From NCBI RefSeq assembly GCF_042242105.1, contig NC_092034.1, positions 4,521,144 to 4,585,143 of the forward strand: DNA of 64,000 bases. Reading direction: 5' to 3'. Under the pieces are notes generated by a model. That model did not search any database and was not told the DNA's origin. It saw nothing but the letters and a program-made list of their open reading frames with translations. Origin of the DNA: Pempheris klunzingeri. Its lineage: Eukaryota; Chordata; Actinopteri; Acropomatiformes; Pempheridae. Both the position numbers and the translations under genes were made by a program. Position 1 is the stretch's first letter; each line of letters begins with the position of its first letter. Of the stretch, positions 43,424-54,251 are shown piece by piece.

Positions 43424-46400
43424 CTACGTCTCATGATTAACAGCTGTGATTACCAATGGTGCAATATTCTTCCCGTCGTCACAAACCCCTGGGCTGAAGA
43501 AGGGGAAGATCCTCTCAGAGAACAAACACCCAGTGAAGGTGTAGATGTGAGACCTGGCCTCCACGTTAAAGAAGGACACCGTCCCTTCCTCGTAATCCGT
43601 AAACACTCCGACAGTCTGTGGCTTCTCCTTGAGGGAGAGAAGGATGGAGGGGGAGTCCAAAGAGCGATATTCATCCCCGCTCCTCAGCCGCACCGTCCAA
43701 TAGCCGTTCTCCGGCTTGGAGGTGATCATCCCCTTCCTGTTGACAGACTCTTTGACCACACCCAGATCCCAGAAGGTCTTTGTCCCCACTGCAACCTGAT
43801 TGAAGATGCAGGAGAATATGTGATACTGAACATGGAAACTACATTATATAACAAGTCGATTTGAAGGTGGAGTGCAAAATAATAGAAACAAATGTCAGTC
43901 AAATCCCGAATCACAATTTGCTGCAGGGGGCTTTGCAGTCTGTACGGCAAACTGATCCTTAGATCCTCAGATGAAGAACTACTCCTCCAAAAACATTTTA
44001 ACAGGGAGATAATGGTAGAAACCTCAGAGAACAGAGCAGGGATTCCTCCAGGACAGACGGACATGCAATAGATGCCACGTGTACAGAACAGACCAACAAA
44101 AGTCACAGCATACTCAAATTACAACGACGAACAATAGAGTTGAACAGCACCACAAACTGCAGCCTCCAAAATGACCACAAAGTCAAATCAACACCTAAAA
44201 CTCAAACAGCTTCAACAAACATTTATTGCATGAATGTTGTATTTGTATTTGTTTTAGTTAAGTTTACTGAATAAACTGACAAGTGGGTGTGATTTGCAAA
44301 ACCCATGAAATAAAGGAGAAGAGTGATGCGTTCCATGGAAGGGAATGAGCCTTGTGCCAAGAGATGACAGCCAGATAACAGCTTTGAGCTTCTCACCAAG
44401 ATGTCAGATACGTGATCGATCAGGGGGAAGAACAACACGTGTATGTCACTTTTATGCATCTATTCTATATCAAGTAGAGCCTACATTTTAAAACTGAGAG
44501 TTATTTAGAGTTTAATCTCGTCTTCTGTCTGGATAAACAAAGAAAAAAGGAAAGGTGTCACCAATTTATGGATGATGAAGGATTTCATACCTTCATCATG
44601 TATTTTTATTGCCTTCTGCACGATGTATGATCAAAATATCTAAATTGTAAAACTGCATTGCATTACAGTATATAAAAGATGTCACTTTTTGATGAAGAAA
44701 AAGTAGCCAGATTACATGTTTTGCATGTTTTAAAACCTCTCAGTAAGAAATCAGGTACTTGAATGACACGAGGAAGTACAATAAAGTTTTCTTTGCTGCA
44801 GTGGCATCTCAATTGTATTTGCATTACAGTATATAAAATATTTTAACCACTTTAATGCGCCTATATTCAAGAGACATGATCAAGAAGAACCTACATTTTA
44901 AAACTGAGAATGATTTCGATTTTAATCTCAATGTCTGCCAAGAAAAAAGGGAATTAAATTACTAATACCTACATCAAAATGCAGCTGAAACAATATTAAA
45001 GGGAATATTGTGCATTTGGAATTACTTGATGAAGGCAGCCTGATCTCTCCAGTAAACAACAACACTGGTCGACGGTTTAAGTGGGTTAAAACGACAGTGA
45101 CAGATCTTACTGTAACCCGCATAAAAATGCAACTTCATCATCCAAGTGATGAATGATTTTGTGTCATGTCAGGAGTGAGGACAGATTTGTGTTTGATTGA
45201 TTTAACAGAATGGCATTTTGCCAATACCACAGATCCTCTGTAACTGTCTAAGGGAGGCATGTGACAACACATCCTAATCATCATCATCATCATCATCAAC
45301 AACAACTGAAGGATATAAAACAGCCAAAGCAGCCATCCTTTGAATCACAGCTTTGGAGACAGAGCAAAGACCAGCAACAAACAGTTTGCCTGCAATATCA
45401 GCACGAGTGATCAGCCGAGAGAGATGGACGCCCTGGTCGTTAGACTGGCAGATTTGCAAATCAAGCTGAAAGCTTTGGAGGACAAAGGTAGAGTGAAACT
45501 TTCTCATTTGAGACTTTAAAAAAAAAAAAATGTATTTATTGATTCATTCATTTATTAAAGAGCAACTTGTAGTTAATCATGTTGCTGCTCTTTTGTTATG
45601 AAATCCACAAGATCAATAGAAAAGAAATGCTTTGACAAAATAACGTAATGAGAATGTTTTCATTTATATAGCTACAACCCAGGTGGCATTCAGTGCAGTG
45701 GCAGCCTATGGTGGGACCTACGGACCCTTCGATGTAACCATACCTCTGGTTTACAACGAAGTGATCACCAACATTGGTAACTCCTACAACAGCGGCACAG
45801 GTAAATACATCACATGCAACCACACTGGTAATCCCCCCTGCTGATTGTTTGCTTGTTGAATATACTGTATACTTTATGTTTTTATATTTACAATAGATTA
45901 AATGACTTCATATAAGGTGAAAGGGGTCACATACTCTACACACTCTTCAGTACCCATCAGCTCTGTTTATCATCCTTTTATTAAACTCACTGCAATCCGC
46001 CTGCACAGCACCAAACCGCAGACATTACAAAATCTAGCTAGAAAACAGAGCAGAGCATCCAGCATGTTGAGCAGTCGGTGGAGACGAATCCTGAGCTAAA
46101 AAGAGGGTGAATTTTGGACTCCTGTGTATGCTGGAGGTGTAAACAGTCAGTTCAGAGCCATAATTACTTGGCAAAGGAAGATCATGGGTGTGTTTTTTCA
46201 GCTGCTTAAGCGTGAAAATAAGGGAACAAATGCAGATTTAAAGAGACATAGAAAGATCAGAACATTACACAAACAATGTGAAAAAATAACATACAGTATA
46301 TATTCTGTATTCTCGACAGTATGTTTATAAAGTATTAACAGTATTTATGTCTTATTATATAATATTCCCTTTATCTTTTTTTTTGTTTTAGAAGTTTTTA

Positions 46401-49400
46401 AAGATCAGGGGATCTGTCTTAATCTTCTTTTAGACTTTAAACTTAAAGTTACCAATAATACAATTACAAATTGTACTTTTAGGTTTTGAATGCGTTTTGA
46501 TGCTACTTTCCATTTTCCATTCCAATCCATTTTGTCCATTGTTGATTACTCAACCATATTAATATACAGTAGTGGTTTGCTTGCTATCCTTTAATGTGTC
46601 TTTCTAATTGTAATGCAGGCAGAATGTTATGTATCAATAAAAGAGCTCAGATCTTCCAGAAAGCTTTTCAGAAACCTTTAAATTTGAGGAATAACCTGAT
46701 GTTTTTCCACAGGCATCTTTGCTGCACCCGTTGATGGTGTTTATTTTTTCACCTTCTTCTACCATGCCGGAGGAGAACATCCATCAAACCTGACACTGGT
46801 CCGCAACAGTGACACCATTGTCACTTCAACTGATCACAGATCATGTGCTGATAATGCTGATAATGGAGGAAATGCAGCATACCTGCACCTGAAGAGAGGG
46901 GACCAAGTGCACGTCCGCATGGAAAAATCTACTACTATCTGGGCGTCCGACAGCCACACCTCCTTCAGTGGTCACCTGATCAGTCAGACTTCAGAGGAAT
47001 GAAGCCATAAGCCCAACGGCAATGATGCATCTACTCTAATACTGCTGTATCACCATTGGCACCAAGTTAAATTGACATGAAAACAGATTGCTGTTGCTGT
47101 CATATTACTGTATTCTACCAGAATATGCCATTAAAACAGTCTCAATCCAGTCTCAGTGTTTAGTATTTGATGTCATGACAGTGAAACAACATATTATCAT
47201 TATTATTATCATAATTATTGTTATTATCATTATTATGATCATCATCATCATTATTGTTGTTATTATTGACAATAAGACAGAGTGCAGGACTTTTACATAT
47301 AGAGGGGGGAGACAAAAGTTCTGCACTGCAGGCTTGAAACACTTCAAAGTAAAATCCATCATCAACCAAGACACTGACCTGGAAGTAGAACCTCCCAGAC
47401 ACGAAGCCTCTCTTTCCCACAACGCAGATGACGGGGTCGAAACGTTGGGGGTTGTCTGGCACGATGTGCAGCAGCTCGCCGCGGCCCGCCTGCTTTCCGT
47501 CAGCCGAAAGGACGATGTTGGGATGAGCAGTGTCTGGGTCTAACACCACATCAGCTAGGGGGACAAGATGGAGACAAGTTCATATAATACGAACTCTATT
47601 GTACTGTACTATCAATACAATCACAAGAGATTCATCTAGATGCTAACAAGCATCTTTACTTCCAGCTTGACTCCCTGCTACTGTCACTACTACTAGTTCT
47701 GCTACACTTCTATGAGACATAAAGCCACGTATGCCACCTTTATCCACTCTTGTAAAAGAAAATTAGTGAAGGACAGACTGCTGTGTTAAATACAGAAATG
47801 ATTGAAAATAAATAAATTAGTAAATTCAAAGCTATTATGTATACAGGGTGTTATTATAGTATAATTATTCTGGTGCAATGTTCTTATTTTGTAGAAAGTA
47901 TTAGGTAATTTGGTGAAAAATGGTGTCCAATTACTAATAATACTGTTTTTTTGGGGGTTTTTTTATTCACCCACCACCACTAAATGCACCAAACATATCA
48001 AATCCTTCCATATTACTTTAAATATATAACAATCCAACATACCAAAATGCATTTGACCTGAATATTTAAACTGGATAATTAAGAGTGCGGATTTACCTGC
48101 ATATTTGTGCATCCTCTTCATCTCTGTCGGGAAGATAGGAATCAGTTTTGGAAGCTTCAATGAGACATTTTAGTCAAAAAATGTAATTAAATTAAAATGA
48201 ATTGAAATGTGATATAAGTTGGGAGCAAGTTCCGTTTGTGATTTTTTTGTAATATTTGATTTTTCTTTCTTGCAGTACAAATTGCTTTGCAGAGCACATG
48301 TAGTTCATGCCATGCTTGGCTGAGGCAGGACCTTTCAGTTCACTTTACCTTCCTTCTTCAGACTGTCCAGTTCACTCCTCAGGGTGTCGTCCAGTTTGGA
48401 CAGCGCTCCCCTCACCGTCCCCACACAGAGTTCAGGGTGGACGCCGATCTCCATCCACTCCCTGGTGGGTGGAGGTGACGTAAGGGACGGCAACCTCTAC
48501 CAGGAGGGAAACACAGTGAAGAAATGTGAATATTACTGTATGAATAAGAGCAGTGCATTGATTTACACTGCTGCACTGCCAGTGTAAATATTCAGTGTTT
48601 AGTTTCTGTCATACATGTAATCCTCACTATGGTGAAAAAAAAGCTGAGGAATTGTTAATGTGGTGCTGAAACTGTACTGATTGTAACAAAAAGGATTTAT
48701 TTTTGACCAATGTCTTTCCTTTAACCTACTTGTGGCTCCTTAATCAACAGCTGACATGAGTTAAAACACCACAGATTAAGGTTGATTTTAACCTGTAAGA
48801 GATGCAGGTGGTCCTCGCTGTTCCTCAGCTCCTCCAGCTCAGCGTTTCTCCTCTGCAGTTCAGCGATCTCCTGCTGCAGCTCGGCGATGAGCTCCTCTGC
48901 CCTCCTCTCTGCTGCTTTCTGCTTCTCCTCGATGTCTGTGTTGACCTCAGCTTGCCTCTCCTCCACGGCGCGAAACAGAGAGTTAAAGAGACGTTCGCTC
49001 TCCTTCATCTCCTTCTCTGCACTCATCTGGTCAGGGATAAACAACAATGAATAACAGATACTGATGATGTGTTTTCCACCCAAAAAAACTAGTTCCTTTA
49101 ACCTACATTGTGTTATTCTGTACTGTAGCTGTGAAAGCACATTCTGGTCTGCTGAAGCTGCTGCTATTAGACAAACTGGTGGCCCTGCTGCTTTGACAAG
49201 TGTTTAGTATTTATGTTAATAAATATATAAGTAAAAAGTGATTAAATCTAGAAAGACACCCTTGCTCTTCGATTCTGAGGGACTAACACAAAAAATGTGA
49301 TGTTTACTGCTGCATTTATGTTTTAAAGATGCTAAGAAGTCATCTGTTATCATACTTTGTTGTAGCTAAAGTGGAGACATCTCGCCTGCATCACACGTCA

Positions 49401-50808
49401 TGTGAGTAGTTTTAAGTGACATTAACAGCAAATATAAGTAATCCTCCAAACAAACGACCCACTGTGACTCTCACAATCAATCCAAATGCTTTGTGACCGT
49501 GATTAATGTTTCCGTTAACGCCCACCTTGCTGAGTCTCAGGCAGTTTTTGATCTCCTCCACTTTCCTCAGTCGCTCCTGGATCACCTGCTGAAAGTCTTC
49601 CTCAGTCTTCTTCATTTGGACCTAAACAGGCAGAACAGACGTGGAAACCTTCAGCTGGCAGACTGCAAGTTCGTCTCAACCAGTGCCAGCAGATGAGACA
49701 ATGGACAACATTGATGACTTCATGCATTTCTCTCCACAAAAGTCTTCAGACTAAGTGCACTGATTTACAATTTACCTCAGGTGCTATTAAATACATATGC
49801 AGAATGGTGAGTCACTGTGCTTTTACACAGACCACGTTCTTTGATAAAACAACCCTAGAACTGCTGTAATAAATATCACAGCTGCAACAGAGAAGTCCAT
49901 GTAAACATGACATTTTATTTGTCATGAGTTCCTGTGTTAAGCTGTTATTTTTACACTCTGTTGCTGTTGTAGTCTTTTGAATGGCTGATCAATGTAAAAC
50001 TGGTGCCCTGTGATGGTGCAATGGTAGACCTTTAATCATTTTGTCCTGTTTAATGAAAATGTTTTGTTGTGATCTTTGGAGTGTAGCTTTGTTTAATATG
50101 TTAATTCCCATGAAAATTAGTCATGAATATGATTATCAATGCACTCGCCAATGCATTAGTGTTGATTTTTAGACTTCTGAAACCCCTTTAAAGCAGCAGA
50201 CTGTAGGTGACACTACATACCTTCCTCTCCGCACTCTCGTCCTCTATCGTAACCGCCTGGTGATCTTTGTGCTCGGTCTCGGTGCAGAACTGGCACACAC
50301 ACTTCTGTTCATCCCTGCAGAACATCTCCAGCAGCCTCTCGTGCTTCTTACACAACCTGTCCTGCAGGTTCTTCACCGGCTCGATCAGCTTGTGCAGCTT
50401 CAGGGTGGCGACTCTCTGGTGAGGCTCCAGGTGGGCTTCGCAGTACGAGGTCAGACACACCAGGCAGGACTTCAGGGCCTTCACCTGCAGGGACATCGCA
50501 GCGCAGACATCACACACCACCTCACCTGGTTTGGCTGCTGACAGCTGCGAGGCCGACGAGCACACTATTATCTTCCTGAATGTGTCTGCCAGCTCTTTGA
50601 AGGCTGTGTTGACGCTTAATTCAGGCCGGGGGCTGAATGATTTGTTACAGGTGGGGCACTGGCAGACCTCGCTGCTGCCCCACGCGCTCTGGATGCAGGC
50701 CTGGCAGAAGTTGTGCCCGCAGGGGGTCGTGACTGGGTCGGTGAACACTTCCTGACAGATGGAGCACTGGAACTGCTTTTCTGGTAGCATGTTACCTGAG
50801 GAGGCCAT
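43424..50808 (-). CDS. Bloodthirsty-type TRIM E3 ubiquitin ligase (RING-B-box-coiled coil-B30.2), 7 exons
   Basis: Exons on the minus strand: 50808-50221, 49621-49526, 49026-48793, 48496-48349, 48123-48097, 47554-47379, 43795-43424; 546 residues, all junctions GT/AG and in phase. Domain order: RING about 13-55 (CSICQEVF, TPCGHNFC, CPTC), B-box region about 95-185 (CDVC, CLVCLTSYC, CKKHERLLEMFC, CVCQFCTETEHKDH), coiled coil about 197-310 (AAERRAEELIAELQQEI), then PRY (LDPDTAHPNIVLSADGK, DNPQRF) and SPRY (FWDLGVVKESVNRKG, NGYWTV, SFFNVEARSHIYTFTG, FPFFSPG). Exon sizes 96, 234 and 27 bp are classic for TRIM genes. This matches the teleost bloodthirsty/TRIM39-like expansion, whose members are mostly tied to antiviral and inflammatory signalling. 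ATG at 50808 (ACAATGG) is preferred to an in-frame ATG nine nt upstream, because an acceptor sits there. The B30.2 is split by a 3.6-kb intron that holds C1q-like gene 2. Confidence 0.92.
43870..43876. repeat. 7-bp direct repeat, left side of inserted C1q segment
   Basis: GAGTGCA here and again at 47280-47286 flanks the second copy of the duplicated segment, like a target-site duplication. Confidence 0.75.
45314..45320 (+). promoter_or_regulatory. TATA box of C1q-like gene 2
   Basis: TATAAAA, 104 nt before the exon 1 start as in copy 1. The upstream ATC tract is shorter here. Confidence 0.6.
45424..47002 (+). CDS. C1q-domain protein, copy 2, nested in a TRIM intron, 3 exons
   Basis: Exons 45424-45487, 45672-45800 and 46713-47002; 160 residues, with all splice sites and the frame kept, so it looks functional. 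It differs from copy 1 at 8 coding bases: V to I and S to G in exon 2; Q to H, S to C and H to S (two bases) in exon 3; plus two silent changes. The S to C change (DHRSCADN) adds a cysteine that copy 1 lacks, in the loop after the first half of the C1q domain, which could add a disulphide. Like copy 1 it has a short helical N-terminus, no visible signal peptide and no collagen stretch. It is transcribed antisense to the host TRIM gene from its own TATA box. ATTAAA at 47130-47135 is a likely poly(A) signal. Confidence 0.88.
47280..47286. repeat. 7-bp direct repeat, right side of inserted C1q segment
   Basis: GAGTGCA, matching 43870-43876; lies 93 bp from TRIM exon 6. Confidence 0.75.
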
Positions 50809-51781
50809 TGTCTGCAAAACAGTTAAACATTTACAAAAGGAAGTTAGGCCATCAGTTGCTCAGGAAGATATTTTATAGAGGAAATGCATGCAAATGTTTA
50901 TATCCACACAAATGCATAGTCACATGTAGAAACACTGAACTTCCCCAATGATTGAAACATACTGTTAATCTAATTCAACCACACATATCTGCTCTCACAG
51001 ATGTTTATTTATTACCTAATGCAAATATGTGGAGCTGTTCATGTCTTGCAATTCGGGACTCTTAGTCTTAGTCATTGTTGTCTCAGCTAAATACACACAC
51101 CAGTCACACCCACACATCCACATAATTACACCAGCACTCCAACACCTTATTACCAATGGAAAAAAAACACTCAGACCTGGTATTTAGTGGTAATTATTCT
51201 ATACAGACACCATTAATTAATCTAGTCTTGCTTTATTAGAATAATATTTAGTTATATCCTGACCATTATGTTATTTTCCTGGCATATTATTTCATATCTT
51301 CCAAGTTTACATGATTAAAAACCATTTTGTGTGTCCGATCAGGTATTTCTACCACATTTCAGCTTCATCTGTCACTGTTACTGGGCGTAAGCATTTAGTA
51401 ACAAGTAATCTCTTTAGATCTAAACACTAACTAGCTTGTGTACTTGAAAACATAAGTAGATGAACTGCATTTAAATCTAGCGAAACAGCAAGCTCAGCCA
51501 CCAGGAAACATGGGTTTTACAGTCATATAAATGTAATGCAATTAACAAGGCAGCTTCTCCAGCGCAAAGTCTAAGCTGGCTATGAAAAGATAGAAGGATT
51601 TTAAAATGCTTTAGACCAGATTGAATGTTAAGTAACATTTTAAAAAACAGCAAACATTATAACCAGTTCCCATCAGCCATTGAGAACATACATTTACAGC
51701 GCAGATAGTCAGATATCTTACGTGCTATTTAAACACAACAAAACACATTTTTAGCTCTTACTGCATGTTGCTCGTACTTAC

Positions 51782-51870
51782 AGCTACTTCTCTAAAAGTG
51801 AAGCCGGCTGGTCACACTTCTTGTCCTCAGTGACGGCAGAGCAGGTGACTCTCCTCCCGTATGAATGAGC
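51782..51870 (-). other. Possible 5' non-coding exon of the TRIM gene
   Basis: On the minus strand AGAAGTAGCT is followed by a perfect donor GTAAGT (boundary at 51782/51781). The coding exon downstream has a clear acceptor (TTTTGCAG) three bases before its ATG, so an upstream non-coding exon must exist; this is the best candidate. Its 5' end is a guess. Confidence 0.35.
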
Positions 51871-53159
51871 ATGAATACATAACAGGGCTGGCTGCTAAAC
51901 AGGAAAACGTCAACACAGTTATTCATCAGCTCGGCCCTCCCTGCCCTGAGCCCAGCACTGGTTTATCTGTTTATCTGCTTCACCTGGTGTTGTAACATTT
52001 CCACAGCACAGTTTACTATTAGTTACTCTGTCTGTGCTGTCGTGCTCACAGATGTGTGGTAAGAACTTTGTGTGTGAGTTTATGATCACAGGAATACATA
52101 ATAGCAGCTCCCACACAGGGACTGAGTGTGTTTGCCTCATGGGTGTGGTGTTTGAGTCCACTAGTTAACATTTTCCACTTGGGACACACCTGAAGTATAC
52201 TTTAGACACCAGCCTGACCTGAGGAATGCTGCAGCTCTGCATTGCATTATAAATATGCCATGTTTAGGGCATGGTTATAGGGACCTGGTGGCTTCAGATA
52301 AGAGCGTTATCAAACATGTCAAATTACTTCCTTAGTTACGCTGGAATAAAAGCCATGAAAAAGAACACATGTGGGAACAGTAAAGGTAATTTAATGCCAT
52401 CTTTTTAATAGAGCAGTAGTGGCTAGTGCGCTGTTTGCTTGTTAGGTAACACCTGGATCCAGGCCAGTGTTCCTAAATTGGTGGCTCATTTTCAGATCAT
52501 GTGACAGGTGTGTGATTTTATAAGCCCATAAAGTACAAACAGGATAAGCTGTAACAGACTCTAGTAGTTAGCTAACTATATGTACTTCATTACATTAACC
52601 ACCTTTAAGCATATACATTTATAGACTACTTGTGCATCCAGGGATATACAAAACATTCAGGTGGTTATAATTTATTCATAAGTCATTTTTAGTTGAGGAT
52701 CAGGGTTTTGCACCTGATATTTAAATGTGTCAAATATTTCTTCTATGGTTTAGATGCTGCTGCTCATTTGTTATAATTTAGCATGTTTGACTTTGTTATT
52801 TTATTGTTAAAAACTGAACATAAACATGATTTTATAACTGTGAAAATAGATAAATTATAAAAGCTGTTAATCCAGAAGGATACAGTTGTGCATGTGATAT
52901 GTAAAAGCATGTCAGACTCAAGATGCTGATAACTAAACACCTCCTGCACCTGCATCTGCATCCTTATCTATAAAATGAGGAGTATTAAGAATTTGGACAT
53001 TGCTCAGGCTAGTCTGGTGTCTGCAGGGGTTAAATTGGATCCGATCTGTCCGTGTCTCCGTCCTGGCACACAGGCCGGCACTCTTATGTTAACAGGGGAT
53101 TCTTAACTTTGCACATCTTTGGTAGCAAACTGTTAAATTGAATTCAGAGCACAGGGTTT

Positions 53160-53345
53160 TCTCACCTTGTTGTATTTTATATTTGACACCCACCCCCAAC
53201 ACAAACTGTTCACTCTCCTCCCCTCAGGCCGGAGGTACAGGAGTCTGAAATGCAGGATGTCCAGACTCAGAAACTCCTTCTTTCCCTCCTTCTGCACTGT
53301 ACACTTGACAATAAACGCTTTGAATCTGAATCTTGAATCGTTTAT
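53160..53345 (+). mobile_element. LINE 3'-end fragment
   Basis: One frame reads LFTLLPSGRRYRSLKC then MSRLRNSFFPS, the common C-terminal end of teleost non-LTR retrotransposon ORFs, followed by the CTGCACTGTACA and CAATAAACGCTTTGAATCTG tail. It is 5'-truncated. Confidence 0.7.
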
Positions 53346-54251
53346 CAAATGATACCAATCAGATTTTGTAGTCTGTGCACACACACATACACTCATGGCA
53401 ACTCTGAAACCACAGAGCCCTCCCATATAAAAAATCCCAATCTAACACCTGGGTGTCGGCGTATATTCAATCAAATGCTGTGGTAAATAACCATATATTG
53501 ATTTTATAAAAGGGGAAGGTTATATTCACTTGTCCAAACAAGGAATCACACACTTGTTAGCATACCGTTTGCATCACGTGAGGCAGAACGTGTGGCTTTA
53601 CATCCGCTTTGCATCTTTGATCACAACAACATTTTCTAAATCATCCATGGCCTTAACCTTCACTGCAGGTTTGATGCATGAGAATAAGAGTCACTTCCAC
53701 TCCTGTGGTACAAAGATTCATTTCAACTCCGTCCATGTGGAAAAACTATGCGGTTGTGTCAGTCAGATCAGTGTGATTTGTGGGAGTCTGCCTTTAAATC
53801 TGCTGCTCTTGGGATGGACATTAGTGTCTCGAAAGGAGTTGCAAGAGATCGCATGACAGATTTCAGGAGAGGAAGGTGGGTGCTTTGCATATCAAGGGGT
53901 AAAAATTTGATCCAAGCAGAGGAAGTAAGAAGAAGGCGAAGACAAGGAGGGAGAAACAGGGATGTAGAAAGGCAGTTGCAGAGTTTGTAAGAGGAAAAAA
54001 AGTGATATGTCACCAGTCTGCAGTCCTGTGTGTCCAGGTAAGAAATCTGTTTTAAAATATGGACTTTAAGACACACTTTGTTATTTTGAGAAAAGCAGGA
54101 GGAGCAGGCTCTCTTCACTGTATATGGAGGGATGTAAATGGAAGAACTGGAATTGAGTCTATGGCTGCCTGTATACAAATTCATGTGTATAAGTTGAATA
54201 TACATTTTTTTTAAAGGATCTTTCTCACCCTCAGGTATTAGAGGGACTGTG

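Larger units (their letters stand above)
43877..47279 (+). repeat. Duplicated segment, copy 2, inserted in TRIM intron
   Basis: About 3.4 kb nearly identical to 38897-42413, lying wholly within the intron between exons 6 and 7 of the minus-strand TRIM gene and bounded by GAGTGCA repeats. Compared with copy 1 it lacks about 220 bp (junction near 44297) and has about 100 extra bp at 45064-45162. Confidence 0.93.
50809..54250. other. Region between the TRIM gene and the lectin gene
   Basis: The minus-strand TRIM gene and plus-strand lectin gene are divergent here. Apart from a likely non-coding TRIM first exon (51782 to about 51870) and a LINE tail (53160-53340), no coding signal was found. Open frames near 53530-54205 have no motif. 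Confidence 0.45.

Noticed and set aside
43433-43864. 143-residue plus-strand open frame
   Set aside because: Antisense shadow of the TRIM SPRY exon.
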